Positions 36,437 to 46,010 are shown, counted from the first letter of the stretch. The stretch is 64,000 bases of DNA from Pollutibacter soli (GCA_029269725.1 JARJHS010000001.1:186001-250000); one strand, 5' to 3'. Numbers and translations: made by a program. Notes: a model not told the origin generated them from the sequence alone.

Positions 36437-37438
36437 ATGGAAAAAAATAGCGAAACTGCCCTGGAAACGTTGGAAACGGATGTAATTATTGTTGGTGCGG
36501 GTCCTATTGGCCTTGCCTGCGGAATTGCCTGCATACAAAATAATCTCAGGTACGAGATTATAGAGAAAGGCGCATTGGTGAATTCTCTTTTTAATTACCC
36601 GCTCAATATGACATTTTTCTCCACTTCAGAAAGGCTGGAGATAGGTAATGTTCCTTTTATTTCCCATAACCCCAAGCCCACGCGGGATGAGGCTTTGGAA
36701 TATTACAGAAGGGTTGCGATGCATTGGAAATTGAACACCCGGTTGTATGAAAGGGTTCTTACACTGGAAAAAAACAATGAAGAATTCGATGTGATGACGT
36801 CCCGAAACAGATACCACGCAAAGGCCGTAATCATAGCCACAGGTTTTTATGATATACCCAACCTGATGCATATTCCTGGCGAGTCGCTACCTAAAGTTCA
36901 TCACTACTACAAAGAGCCGCACAATTATTACGGACAGAAGCTGGTGGTAGTAGGAGCGGCCAATTCTGCAGTGGATGTGGCGCTGGAGACCTGGAGAAAA
37001 GGCGCCGAGGTAACCATGGTAGTCCGGGAAGGGGAGATTGGTTCCAATGTCAAATACTGGGTACGGCCGGATATTGTTAACAGGATCCGGGATTCAGAAA
37101 TTACAGCGTGGTTTAATTCGTCATTGATTGCGATCCGCGAAGGTGAAGTGGATATCCAAACACCTGAAGGCCTGATTACAATACCGAATGATTATGTACT
37201 TGCAATGACCGGCTATCTTCCGGACTTTGCGTTTTTAAAAGATGCGGGAATTGAAATTGGCAAGGATGAAATGCATACGCCGATCCACAATAGTGAAACT
37301 ATGGAAACCAACGTGTCAGGGTTATACCTCGCAGGTGTAGTTTGTGGCGGTCTTCAAACCAATAAGTGGTTTATAGAAAATTCAAGGGTTCATGCGGATA
37401 AGATCATAACTCATCTGCTGGAAACTCGCATCTCATAA
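36437..37438 (+). CDS. YpdA family putative bacillithiol disulfide reductase
   Basis: A 333-residue flavoprotein: FAD site 'VGAGPIGLACGIA' at the N-terminus, NADPH site 'VVVGAANSAVDVALETW' near residue 175, and the YpdA hallmarks 'NYPLNMTFFSTSERLEIG' and 'ALEYYRRVAMHWKL'. Family members reduce oxidised bacillithiol, which implies that this organism uses bacillithiol (inference). No CxxC redox pair as in thioredoxin reductase is present, as expected. Confidence 0.9.
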   Translation: MEKNSETALETLETDVIIVGAGPIGLACGIACIQNNLRYEIIEKGALVNSLFNYPLNMTFFSTSERLEIGNVPFISHNPKPTRDEALEYYRRVAMHWKLNTRLYERVLTLEKNNEEFDVMTSRNRYHAKAVIIATGFYDIPNLMHIPGESLPKVHHYYKEPHNYYGQKLVVVGAANSAVDVALETWRKGAEVTMVVREGEIGSNVKYWVRPDIVNRIRDSEITAWFNSSLIAIREGEVDIQTPEGLITIPNDYVLAMTGYLPDFAFLKDAGIEIGKDEMHTPIHNSETMETNVSGLYLAGVVCGGLQTNKWFIENSRVHADKIITHLLETRIS

Positions 37439-37497
37439 AAGGATAGGAACAAAAGTCAGAAGTTGTAGAAATTTTCTGCTAAAAAGTCATTGTTCAG

Positions 37498-37575
37498 ACC
37501 TGGCAGGTTTCTAAAACCTGGCAGGTCTTTAAACCTCGCAGGTCTTAAACCTAGGAGGTCTTAGACCTACCAGGT
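37498..37575. repeat. Five palindromic ACCTNNNAGGT units upstream of dnaK
   Basis: Five 11-bp near-palindromes (ACCTGGCAGGT twice, ACCTCGCAGGT, ACCTAGGAGGT, ACCTACCAGGT) start at 37498, 37516, 37533, 37549 and 37565, so the step shrinks from 18 to 16 bp. The array sits between YpdA and dnaK, 110 bp before the dnaK start. Similar intergenic repeats occur in other Bacteroidota (from memory). Confidence 0.85.
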
Positions 37576-37685
37576 TGGGTGTTTGTTACTCAGCCTTACT
37601 GACAAGTTTTCATTTTTCAGCACCCGGCATGGCTATTGTTAACCATTACTAAACATTTAAATAGACATTTTAAATAGTCATTATT

Positions 37686-39590
37686 ATGGGAAAAATAATT
37701 GGTATTGATTTAGGAACAACCAATAGCTGCGTTGCGGTAATGGAAGCGAACGAACCCGTTGTCATTGCCAATGATGAAGGACGTCGCACCACGCCCAGTG
37801 TTGTGGCTTTCCTTAAAAATGGGGAACGCAAGGTGGGTGATCCAGCTAAAAGGCAGGCTATCACTAACCCCATAAATACCATTTCCAGTGTAAAAAGGTT
37901 CATGGGCCGCAGATATGACGAAGTAACAGAGGAAATGAAGCACTGGAGCTATAAGGTTGTAAAGGGAGACAATAATACAGTTCGTATTGACATAGATGGT
38001 CGTTTATATACTCCACAGGAAATCAGTGCAATGGTTCTTCAGAAAATGAAGAAGATTGCTGAAGATTACCTCGGTCAGGATGTTAACGAAGCCGTAATCA
38101 CGGTTCCTGCTTACTTCAACGACGCGCAGCGACAGGCTACAAAAGAAGCCGGTGAAATTGCTGGTCTGAACGTAAGAAGGATCATTAACGAACCTACCGC
38201 TGCAGCACTTGCTTACGGTCTCGATAAAAAACACCAGGATAGCAAAATCGCTGTATTTGACCTGGGAGGTGGTACGTTTGATATTTCTGTTCTTGAGCTG
38301 GGTGATGGTGTATTCGAGGTAAAATCAACCAATGGTGATACTCACCTCGGTGGTGATGATTTCGATAAAGTGATCATGGACTGGTTGGCAGAAGAGTTCA
38401 AAAAAGAAGAAAATATAGATCTGAGAAAAGATCCGATGGCCCTGCAACGGCTGAAAGAAGCTTCAGAAAAAGCAAAAATCGAATTGTCTTCTTCTTCCGA
38501 AGCGGATATCAATCTACCTTATATTACCGCTGTTGATGGTGTGCCGAAACACCTGGTAAAGAAATTAAGCAGGGCTCAGTTTGAAAAACTGGCAGACTCA
38601 CTTTTTGATCGTTGCCTGAAACCATGTGAGCAGGCATTGAAAGATGCAGGTCTTTCTGCTTCTCAGATCAATGAAGTAATCCTGGTGGGAGGTTCTACAC
38701 GTATCCCTAAAGTTCAGGAGATCGTTGAGAAATTCTTCGGCAAAAAACCCAACAAAAGCGTTAACCCGGATGAGGCTGTAGCGATTGGTGCTGCTGTACA
38801 GGGTGCGGTTCTGACCGGCGAAGTGAAAGATGTGTTGCTGCTCGACGTAACTCCGCTCGGACTGGGTATCGAAACTTTAGGTGGTGTGATGACGGTGTTG
38901 ATTCCATCAAACACAACTATTCCGACAAAGAAATCAGAAACATTCTCTACTGCTGCAGATAACCAGCCTGGCGTACAGATTCATGTATTGCAGGGTGAGC
39001 GTCCGCTGGCAAATCAGAATAAAACACTTGGTATTTTCAACCTGGATAATATTCCTCCTGCACCAAGAGGTGTACCCCAGATCGAAGTTGCGTTTGATAT
39101 CGATGCCAATGGTATCCTGCACGTAACTGCGAAGGATAAAGGCACTGGTAAGGAGCAGAAAATCAGGATCGAAGCAGGCAGTGGTTTGACGAAAGAAGAG
39201 ATTGAAAAAATGAAAAATGAAGCCAAGGCAAACGAGGCTTCAGATAAACAGGCGAAAGAGAAGATTGAAAAACTTAATACTGCCGATGCGTTGATTTTCC
39301 AGACGGAAAAACAATTGAAAGAGTTTGGCGAAAAACTTCCTGCTGACAAAAAAGAGGCAATCGAAACTGCTGCTAACAAACTAAGGGAAGCACACAAACT
39401 CCAGGACGTTGCTGCGATAGATGCAGGTACTGCTGAGCTTAATAACGCATGGAATGCTGCGAGCCAGGATATGTACAATGCTTCACAGCAGGGGGGTGCT
39501 CCTGCGGGTGACGAACAGCCGAAATCAGATACTGGTGCCGCAAATGGCTCAGAAAATGTGACGGATGCTGAGTTTGAAGAAGTGAAATAA
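37686..39590 (+). CDS. dnaK: Molecular chaperone DnaK (Hsp70)
   Basis: A 634-residue Hsp70 chaperone that folds proteins with DnaJ and GrpE in an ATP cycle. Hsp70 signatures: '[16 protein letters not shown]' at the N-terminus, '[17 protein letters not shown]' and '[18 protein letters not shown]'. The substrate domain is followed by a C-terminal lid and a tail rich in Ala/Gly/Asn ending '[10 protein letters not shown]', the typical end. It is monocistronic, with a strong terminator right after it. No CIRCE element was found upstream. grpE and dnaJ are not in the window. Confidence 0.98.
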   Translation: MGKIIGIDLGTTNSCVAVMEANEPVVIANDEGRRTTPSVVAFLKNGERKVGDPAKRQAITNPINTISSVKRFMGRRYDEVTEEMKHWSYKVVKGDNNTVRIDIDGRLYTPQEISAMVLQKMKKIAEDYLGQDVNEAVITVPAYFNDAQRQATKEAGEIAGLNVRRIINEPTAAALAYGLDKKHQDSKIAVFDLGGGTFDISVLELGDGVFEVKSTNGDTHLGGDDFDKVIMDWLAEEFKKEENIDLRKDPMALQRLKEASEKAKIELSSSSEADINLPYITAVDGVPKHLVKKLSRAQFEKLADSLFDRCLKPCEQALKDAGLSASQINEVILVGGSTRIPKVQEIVEKFFGKKPNKSVNPDEAVAIGAAVQGAVLTGEVKDVLLLDVTPLGLGIETLGGVMTVLIPSNTTIPTKKSETFSTAADNQPGVQIHVLQGERPLANQNKTLGIFNLDNIPPAPRGVPQIEVAFDIDANGILHVTAKDKGTGKEQKIRIEAGSGLTKEEIEKMKNEAKANEASDKQAKEKIEKLNTADALIFQTEKQLKEFGEKLPADKKEAIETAANKLREAHKLQDVAAIDAGTAELNNAWNAASQDMYNASQQGGAPAGDEQPKSDTGAANGSENVTDAEFEEVK

Positions 39591-39604
39591 GCTTACGTTT
39601 TAAT

Positions 39605-39639
39605 AAAAAACCCCGTGAATTTTCTCACGGGGTTTTTTT
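39605..39639 (+). terminator. Strong bidirectional terminator after dnaK
   Basis: An 8-bp G/C-rich stem CCCCGTGA/TCACGGGG with a 6-base loop (39611-39632) is flanked by an A6 run before and a T7 run after, so it can work in both directions. It starts 14 bp after the dnaK stop. Confidence 0.93.
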
Positions 39640-39693
39640 ATTACAAAATGAAGTTTCAACCGTCCGGATAAAATCTGAATTATTTTCAAATGT

Positions 39694-41136
39694 ATGATAG
39701 CAATAATCAGTCATCCTTTTAGGGTTAGTAAAGAGTCTGTTTTTCTTGCATGGAAACTCCTCGGCAGTATTACTTTGATTCTTTTTTTTAGACTTTCAAC
39801 ATATGCGCAGGAAAACGTGTGCAATTGTTCGAAAAACTTTGAAAGGTTGATCGGGAAACTGGAAACAAATTACATAGCATATCAACTCATAAAAAATGAG
39901 ATAGAAAAGAATTATGAATCTCACAAGTTCCGGTTTAAAACTTTAGCAGCGGAGACTAATGACAACAATTGCACAAAGTTATTACAGGAGTTCCTGTCGT
40001 TCTTCCATGATGGACATTTGTTCGTGAGTGAGTATCCGGATTTTCCTGCAGCAGATCTTGAAAAAACAAAAGCCGAAATCAAACAGAACATGTACGATCT
40101 GAATCGGATGCATCCTATTGGTCGATCTCCGATCGAAGGCTATTGGACAGATGGTCAATCTAAGTTTGTAATCGTTCAAAACAAAAACAGTAATATACCA
40201 TTTGAATGGGTGGCAATTATTCTGGAAACAAAAGACAGTACAAAAAAAGGTGAAATAAAATTTGCTGTAGACAAATCCGGAAATTCCTGGGAGGGAATTT
40301 ACTATACGAACGCCTACGCATACCGTTATGTGAAAATCACACCTTATAAAGAGAACTCCATTTTATCAGTCTGGGGTGGTATTCTGTGGGGAAAGTTATC
40401 TGGCAAAGATGATTCGGTTTATAATCCTGTTTTACCAACGGTTAAAAAAATCGATAACGAAAATGTACTGCTCACTATTCCCAGTTTTCTGGTTGATGCG
40501 AAAGACTTTGATAAAGTGCTGATTGAAAATATAGAAACTCTTCTTTTTGCAAACAACCTCATCATCGACATACGTGGCAATACCGGAGGCAATGGTATTT
40601 ATTTTAATTTGATGCGATTATATTATGAAAAACCAGCCGTCAGCTCAAGAGGTCTTGCACTTTCTTCGGCTGATAACATAACTTATTTTGAGAAATTTGC
40701 ATCTACTCGTTCAGGCGATCCCTATGTGCCTGTCATAAAAGCAATGCGCGAAAAACCAGGCGGAATTGTTGCCGGCCCTGACTTCAGGGATCTCGGGCTG
40801 ACGCCGGAGAAAACGAATATTCAAAAAGTAGTGATTCTCACTGACCGTGGAAATATGAGTGCAGCAGAAACTTTTGTATTGTATTCAAAAGCAGTGAGCA
40901 ATAAAGTGATTACGATGGGTGATAACACTGGTGGAGTTGTTGATTTCAATAATATCAACATGATTAAAATTGGATGTGATAAACATGGAATTTATTTCGG
41001 CTATCCGACCTATACATTACACGACAAAGTAATTGAGCATGGCTATAACAAAAATGGAATTCCTCCGGATGTGAAAATTGACTCTGGCGTTCCAGATAAG
41101 ATTGCTTTTGTGCTTGAATATCTGAAACAAAAATAA
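39694..41136 (+). CDS. S41 family peptidase (tail-specific protease-like)
   Basis: A 480-residue exported protease with a signal peptide ending 'FFRLSTYAQ' near residue 38. The C-terminal S41 domain has 'IDIRGNTGGNGIYF' and the nucleophile region 'GNMSAAETFVLY' (Ser about residue 389), with 'DNTGGVVDF' following. No PDZ domain is evident. The N-terminal half is cysteine-containing ('CNCSKNFERLI') and of unknown role. Family members degrade periplasmic proteins; the specific target is unknown. Confidence 0.85.
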   Translation: MIAIISHPFRVSKESVFLAWKLLGSITLILFFRLSTYAQENVCNCSKNFERLIGKLETNYIAYQLIKNEIEKNYESHKFRFKTLAAETNDNNCTKLLQEFLSFFHDGHLFVSEYPDFPAADLEKTKAEIKQNMYDLNRMHPIGRSPIEGYWTDGQSKFVIVQNKNSNIPFEWVAIILETKDSTKKGEIKFAVDKSGNSWEGIYYTNAYAYRYVKITPYKENSILSVWGGILWGKLSGKDDSVYNPVLPTVKKIDNENVLLTIPSFLVDAKDFDKVLIENIETLLFANNLIIDIRGNTGGNGIYFNLMRLYYEKPAVSSRGLALSSADNITYFEKFASTRSGDPYVPVIKAMREKPGGIVAGPDFRDLGLTPEKTNIQKVVILTDRGNMSAAETFVLYSKAVSNKVITMGDNTGGVVDFNNINMIKIGCDKHGIYFGYPTYTLHDKVIEHGYNKNGIPPDVKIDSGVPDKIAFVLEYLKQK

Positions 41137-41145
41137 AACCGCCAC

Positions 41146-41173
41146 ATGTCCGATACTTGCAAGTATCGGACAT
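41146..41173. repeat. Perfect 28-bp palindrome after the S41 peptidase gene
   Basis: The half-site ATGTCCGATACTTG (41146-41159) is followed without spacer by its exact reverse complement (41160-41173). It begins 9 bp after the S41 stop. There is no T-run, so it is not a standard terminator. Confidence 0.95.
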
Positions 41174-41262
41174 CTGGTGGAAATGCTAAGTTTCAAAAAT
41201 CGTTTACGAAAAAACAAGTGGTTTTTCTTTTTTGCAAACAGATTTTTCTCCTGAAAAAACAT

Positions 41263-41293
41263 AAAAAAACTCCGGCCAAAAATGTACCGGAGT
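41263..41293 (-). terminator. Terminator of the 32-residue membrane peptide gene
   Basis: On the minus strand a 7-bp stem ACTCCGG/CCGGAGT (41287-41293 with 41269-41275) is followed by seven T residues (A run at 41263-41269 on the plus strand). It lies 25 bp after the stop of the small gene. Confidence 0.75.
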
Positions 41294-41317
41294 CAATGTC
41301 GTTTCAATTGCTGTTGG

Positions 41318-41416
41318 TTAGGTGAGCAATGCTGAACAAACGAGGATCACAGCCAGATACAGTACGGCCAGTCCAACGATCTTCAGATTCTCAACATACA
41401 GTGTAACATTTTTCAT
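41318..41416 (-). CDS. Small membrane peptide, 32 residues
   Basis: ATG at 41416 to TAA at 41318 encodes 32 residues: a polar start 'MKNVTLYVENLKI' followed by a hydrophobic segment 'GLAVLYLAVILVCSALL' of membrane-spanning length. A good intrinsic terminator follows on the same strand, and no other gene uses it, which suggests the frame is transcribed on its own. It is not part of a larger frame. No homolog recognised. Codon choice looks ordinary. It is too short for most gene finders. Confidence 0.55.
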   Translation of the reverse strand: MKNVTLYVENLKIVGLAVLYLAVILVCSALLT

Positions 41417-41649
41417 GGAACTGATTTTTTGGGTAAAAAAATAACGCCGGATACAACCGGAAACCAGTTCTCAAAAGGGGCGGAATAAAATCGTTGCTTT
41501 AGGCAAACGTGGGTAAAGTCCAGGGATTAGGACGCCTTATTAACGATGGTTTTTTTTAGCATATTGCAGAAAAATGTACAGCAAAATCAAATGCATGTTT
41601 AGCGCATTGAAAATCTGAAGGATAACAAGAAAAATTTTTAAAACATTTT

Positions 41650-42441
41650 TTACAACTCGACCCAGGTGTGGTCCGCAAGTAGCTTTACAGCAGCTCTTAA
41701 TTTCCGATAAGGTCCCGCTCCGCCGCCCCATTCTTTCGGGCTGATCATCGACAGTACGTGGCTACCGTCATTCTTTTCATACAGATAGTAACACTGACCA
41801 ATAACCGGTGAAAATGAAAGCTTTGCGTAATAAATGATCAGAGAAAGTTCTTTTCGTTTTTGAATTTCCTGCGCCTGGAGTGCAAGCAGTTCAATTTGTC
41901 TTCGGATCTGCTCCATCTGCATTTGTGTCTGTTCTTCCATTGCAGTGAGTGCTTTGTGCCTGATCACACCTTCTTTTGTTGGTCGGATCACAGCGCCGGA
42001 CACTGATGCCGAATAGGGTAGCACCTGCATTTGTTTGTGGTAGTACTCCTGGTTGCAATAAGGTTGATGATCAGGTGTTAATCCTTCTTCCTTGATCATC
42101 AGGTAACCATCGGGCATAATCGAATAGCTGATCTGGAAGGTTTTGCCTTTGTTCCTGAAAAAGGAAATTTCGAAATGAATTCCATCTTCAAAAAAAGCCC
42201 TGTATTCTTCAGCAACTTCGGAATGATCAAATGGATGAATTTCATTATCCGGCAGGAAATCAAATTCTGTGGAAAAAGCATGATTGTCCAGCGTTACCCA
42301 GTTTTTCGAAAGATGCAATGTCTTTTCATCCTCACCAGTCGCAAGTTTGAAAATTCCGGACCTGGGTCTTTCACCTTGTTCGTAAGAACCTTTTTCCGGA
42401 AAAAGCTGCCATGAAGCAAGGAAATTATAGGCTTTTATCAT
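41650..42441 (-). CDS. DUF2452 domain-containing protein
   Basis: A 263-residue cytoplasmic protein. The C-terminal half contains a long helix (about residues 165-200, 'MQMEQIRRQIELLALQAQ') and then 'YYLYEKNDG..LSMISPKEWG' and 'LLADHTWVEL', which match DUF2452. The N-terminal 110 residues resemble a beta-rich DUF1579-like fold ('YNFLASWQLFPEKGSYEQG'), so this may be a two-domain fusion. Function unknown. It lies divergently upstream of prfB. Confidence 0.65.
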   Translation of the reverse strand: MIKAYNFLASWQLFPEKGSYEQGERPRSGIFKLATGEDEKTLHLSKNWVTLDNHAFSTEFDFLPDNEIHPFDHSEVAEEYRAFFEDGIHFEISFFRNKGKTFQISYSIMPDGYLMIKEEGLTPDHQPYCNQEYYHKQMQVLPYSASVSGAVIRPTKEGVIRHKALTAMEEQTQMQMEQIRRQIELLALQAQEIQKRKELSLIIYYAKLSFSPVIGQCYYLYEKNDGSHVLSMISPKEWGGGAGPYRKLRAAVKLLADHTWVEL

Positions 42442-42576
42442 TTGTTCAGTAATACCCGTTAAACCGAATATCCAGGTGCAATATTAGTACAGACTTTCTT
42501 TCACAATTCAAATCCTTGTGTAACCGGAAAAAATCCGAATTTTGCACCGGAAAAAACAACATTTTAAACTTAAAGG

Positions 42577-43669
42577 ATGACACAAGAGCAGATTAAAGAT
42601 ATGAGAGACCGCCTGAGCGTCTTGAGGAGGTTTCTTTGACGTCGCTAACCGACAATATAAAGTAAACGAAGACAAGCAACTTTCGCTGTCTCCCGGATTC
42701 TGGGACGACAATAAGCGGGCTACTGAGATTCTGAAGAATATCAAGCTGAACGAATACTGGTTGGGTTTGTACGAAAGCACAGAAACGGCTGTGGAGGATT
42801 TCGCCATTCTTTACGATTTCTGGAAAGCGGGAGAAGGCACGGAAGAGGAAGTGAAAGAAGCTCATCAAAAGGCGATACAGGCTTTGGATGAAGCCGAATT
42901 CAAGAGCACACTGAATCAACCCGAGGACGAACTTCCGGCTGTTCTGCAGATCAATTCCGGTGCTGGTGGTACTGAAAGCCAGGACTGGGCAGAAATGCTC
43001 GCGCGTATGTATCGGATGTATGGACAGAAACAGGATTGGTCAGTAACTGAACTCGACTGGCAGGATGGTGACGGCGCAGGAATAAAAACCTGTACTCTTC
43101 AGTTTGATGGTCCTTTTGCCTACGGATTTCTGAAAGCTGAAAACGGGGTACACAGACTTGTACGCATTTCACCATTCGATAGCAATGCAAGAAGGCATAC
43201 ATCTTTTGCTTCCGTGTACGTATACCCGCTGATTGATGATAGTATCGAAATTGAAGTCAATCCTTCTGATATTGAATGGGCGTTTTTCAGAAGTGGTGGT
43301 GCCGGTGGTCAGAACGTAAATAAGGTGGAAACAGCAGTCCGGCTGACCCATAAACCCACGGGTATCATCGTAGAATGTCAGCAAGCTCGTACGCAGGGCG
43401 AGAACCGGGAGAAAGCGATGACGATGCTGAAGAGCCGCTTATACGAAGAAGAGATGCGTAAGCGTGAAGCAATTAAAAATGCAAACAACGCAACCAAGAA
43501 GAAGATCGAGTGGGGAAGCCAGATTCGCAGCTATGTCTTCCATCCATATAAAATGATCAAAGATCATCGTACAGATTTTGAAGTGGGTAATGTGCAACCG
43601 GTAATGGATGGTGAACTTGACGGATTTATCAAAGCATTCCTGATGATGGAAAAGGAACAGGAAGCGTAA
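42577..43669 (+). CDS. prfB: Peptide chain release factor 2, with programmed +1 frameshift
   Basis: RF2, which reads UGA and UAA and releases the finished peptide. The ATG at 42577 opens a 20-codon frame that stops at TGA (42637-42639). An internal Shine-Dalgarno AGGAGG (42625-42630) and the slippery CTTTGAC let ribosomes shift +1, after which the frame is open from GAC (42638) to 43669, giving 363 residues. The GGQ catalytic loop is '[16 protein letters not shown]'; the SPF-type anticodon region is '[15 protein letters not shown]'. The shift is the classic RF2 autoregulation, not a mutation. Annotation as one 302-residue gene from 42761 would lose the N-terminus. Confidence 0.96.
42625..42640 (+). 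promoter_or_regulatory. Programmed +1 frameshift site of prfB
   Basis: AGGAGG, then TTT, then CTT-TGA-C: Shine-Dalgarno, spacer, slippery Leu codon and poorly terminated UGA. When RF2 is scarce the ribosome pauses at UGA and slips forward by one base. Confidence 0.95.
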
Positions 43670-43700
43670 ATAATTAATTCAATCAGCAAAAATATTTTAA

Positions 43701-45332
43701 ATGAACTACGGAGATTTTCATTTACCTATTCCTTCGAACGAGCCGGTGCTGACTTATGGTCCGGGTACATCGGAAAAAAAAAGGCTCAAAGAAGTTCTCG
43801 CAGAACTTAAAAGCGAAGAGGCCGATATTCCCATGTATATCGGTGCGAAGGAAGTGCGTACAGGCAAAAAATCAAGCCTGCATCCGCCACATGAAAAATC
43901 ACATGTGCTCGGGTATTACCACAATGGTGATGAGAAACACGTACACCAGGCGATTGAAGCTGCGTTGGCAGCGAAAGCCTCCTGGGCTGAACTGAGCTGG
44001 GAAAACCGCGCAAGCATTTTTCTGAAGGCTGCAGATCTGATCGCAACGAAATACCGTCCTTACATGAATGGGACTACGATGCTTGGTCAGAGTAAAAATG
44101 CTTACCAGGCTGAGATTGATGCTGCCTGTGAATTGATTGATTTTCTACGTTTCAATGTTCATTATTTATCAGAAATATACCGCCAGCAACCTTTGAGTTC
44201 TGCAGGTGTGCATAACCGTTTAGAGTATCGTCCGCTGGAAGGCTTTGTACTTGCAGTCACTCCATTCAATTTTACTGCTATCGGTGGTAATCTTCCTACG
44301 TCTGCTGCGATGTGTGGAAATGTGGTGGTATGGAAACCTGCACACACGCAGATCTATTCTGCACAAATGTTCATGCGTATTCTTAAAGAAGCAGGATTGC
44401 CGGATGGTGTCATCAACCTGATTTATGTTGACGGGCCTGTGCTGGGAAAAGTATGTTTTTCCCATCCTGATTTTGCAGGAGTGCATTTCACCGGTTCGAC
44501 TGGTGTGTTTAACCAGATGTGGAAAACGATGGGAGAGAATATCAGCAAATACAAAACATATCCGAGGATAGTAGGAGAGACCGGCGGAAAAGATTTTTTA
44601 TTGATTCATAGTTCTGCTGATCCTGCTGTTGCTGCAACAGCGTTGTTGAGGGGAGCTTTCGAATACCAGGGACAGAAATGCTCAGCTGCATCGCGGGCAT
44701 ATATTCCTTCCAATCTTGCTGATGAAATTAAAAAGCAACTGAAAGATGGAATTAAAAGTTTTAAGATGGGAACGGTCGAAGATTTTTCCAATTTCATCAA
44801 TGCAGTGATCGATGAAAAATCATTTGATAAAATAGCTGATTACATTGAAAATGCGAGGAAGGATAAAAAAGCTGATATCATTGCCGGCGGGAAAACGGAT
44901 AAGAAGAAAGGTTGGTTTATTGAACCAACTGTGATCGAAGCAAAAGATCCGCAGTATGTAACCATGTGCGAAGAGATTTTTGGCCCGGTACTGACGATCT
45001 ATGTTTATAATGCGAATAAATTCAATGATGTCCTTGAACTGGTTGATACTACGTCTCCTTATGCGCTAACAGGTTCGATAATTGCCCGCGACAGATCGAT
45101 TGTGGAGCTCGCTACAAATAAACTCAGAAACGCCGCTGGTAATTTTTATATCAATGACAAACCAACAGGAGCAGTCGTTGGTCAGCAACCATTTGGCGGA
45201 GCCAGAGCTTCGGGAACAAATGATAAAGCAGGTTCAATGCTGAATCTTTATCGCTGGCTGAGCGCGAGAACGATAAAGGAAACTTTTAATCCTCCCACAG
45301 ATTATAAGTATCCGTTTCTGGCGGAGAAGTGA
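43701..45332 (+). CDS. pruA: L-glutamate gamma-semialdehyde (1-pyrroline-5-carboxylate) dehydrogenase
   Basis: A 543-residue NAD-dependent aldehyde dehydrogenase, the second step of proline degradation to glutamate. Signatures: 'FNFTAIGGNLPTSAAMCGN', 'HFTGSTGVFNQMW' (NAD loop), 'ETGGKDFLL' with the general base Glu, and the catalytic Cys in 'YQGQKCSAASRAY'. The C-terminal 'PFGGARASGTNDKAGS' is specific to the P5C dehydrogenase group. No proline dehydrogenase gene is adjacent, so the enzyme is stand-alone. It follows prfB by 31 bp. Confidence 0.95.
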   Translation: MNYGDFHLPIPSNEPVLTYGPGTSEKKRLKEVLAELKSEEADIPMYIGAKEVRTGKKSSLHPPHEKSHVLGYYHNGDEKHVHQAIEAALAAKASWAELSWENRASIFLKAADLIATKYRPYMNGTTMLGQSKNAYQAEIDAACELIDFLRFNVHYLSEIYRQQPLSSAGVHNRLEYRPLEGFVLAVTPFNFTAIGGNLPTSAAMCGNVVVWKPAHTQIYSAQMFMRILKEAGLPDGVINLIYVDGPVLGKVCFSHPDFAGVHFTGSTGVFNQMWKTMGENISKYKTYPRIVGETGGKDFLLIHSSADPAVAATALLRGAFEYQGQKCSAASRAYIPSNLADEIKKQLKDGIKSFKMGTVEDFSNFINAVIDEKSFDKIADYIENARKDKKADIIAGGKTDKKKGWFIEPTVIEAKDPQYVTMCEEIFGPVLTIYVYNANKFNDVLELVDTTSPYALTGSIIARDRSIVELATNKLRNAAGNFYINDKPTGAVVGQQPFGGARASGTNDKAGSMLNLYRWLSARTIKETFNPPTDYKYPFLAEK

Positions 45333-45432
45333 GGAAGGAGAATACAGAAACAGAAAACCGGGACTGCAAACAAAGACGCTAAAGGAGAATAATTGTTTTT
45401 TTAATCAGACATTCAATTTCTTTGTATAATCG

Positions 45433-45963
45433 ATGCAGGATTTAAAGACCATACTGGACACCGATCAATTGCAGTTGACGTTAAAAAGGCTTTCTCATCA
45501 GCTGATCGAAAATCATTATCCTTTTACTGATACCTGTTTTATCGGTATACAACCGCGTGGTGTTCCTGTCAGTGATTATATCACCACCTATATTAAATCG
45601 CTTTACCCTCAGCAACAGATCAATTATGGAAAGCTGGATATCACATTTTATCGCGATGATATCCGGAATGAACTTCATATTCCTAGTGTAACGGATCTGC
45701 CATTTTCAATTGAAAACCGCAAAGTGGTTCTGATTGATGATGTTCTTTATACCGGCAGAACCATCCGCGCAGCAATGGATGCCCTGCTGGACAACGGACG
45801 CCCTTCTAAAGTAGAACTCTGTATCCTCGTCGACCGCCGCTTCAGCAGGCAGTTACCCATTCATCCCGATTATTGCGGCAAAGCCATTGATTCCATTATT
45901 ACGCAGAAAGTGAAGGTGTTTTGGGGAGATGATGCGAAGGTGGTTCTGTACGATAGACTCTAG
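45433..45963 (+). CDS. pyrR: PyrR phosphoribosyltransferase-like protein
   Basis: A 176-residue protein of the type I phosphoribosyltransferase fold. The PRPP loop is 'VVLIDDVLYTGRTIRAAMDAL' (split here: VLIDDVLYTGRT) and 'GIQPRGVPVSDYI' is the N-terminal PyrR motif. In Firmicutes PyrR is a UMP-responsive attenuation protein with weak uracil phosphoribosyltransferase activity. Here pyrB follows 267 bp later in the same direction, consistent with pyrimidine control, but no PyrR-binding antiterminator was recognised, so regulation is unproven. Confidence 0.88.
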   Translation: MQDLKTILDTDQLQLTLKRLSHQLIENHYPFTDTCFIGIQPRGVPVSDYITTYIKSLYPQQQINYGKLDITFYRDDIRNELHIPSVTDLPFSIENRKVVLIDDVLYTGRTIRAAMDALLDNGRPSKVELCILVDRRFSRQLPIHPDYCGKAIDSIITQKVKVFWGDDAKVVLYDRL

Positions 45964-46010
45964 GCAGGAGTAGGGAGGCAGGAGAATTAGTGGAAAGGAG
46001 ATAGTCACAA
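45962..46010. repeat. Heptad ladder at the pyrR stop, ~7 units
   Basis: AGGCAGG, AGTAGGG, AGGCAGG, AGAATTA and GTGGAAA units follow the TAG stop in register (45962 onward). A purine-rich variant of the ladder; its inverted counterpart is at 46137-46192. Confidence 0.7.

Noticed and set aside
36311-36538. N-terminal extension of the DUF4403 protein
   Set aside because: The 76 extra residues are not signal-like, whereas a lipoprotein signal begins exactly at the ATG at 36310; the extension would also overlap the divergent gene.
41146-41173. The 28-bp palindrome as a simple terminator or an attachment site
   Set aside because: No T-run follows on either strand, and no integrase, tRNA or duplicated flank is nearby.
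42577-42640. Apparent frameshift mutation that would make prfB a pseudogene
   Set aside because: The TGA lies in the standard RF2 recoding cassette (AGGAGG, CTT-TGA-C), so it is programmed.
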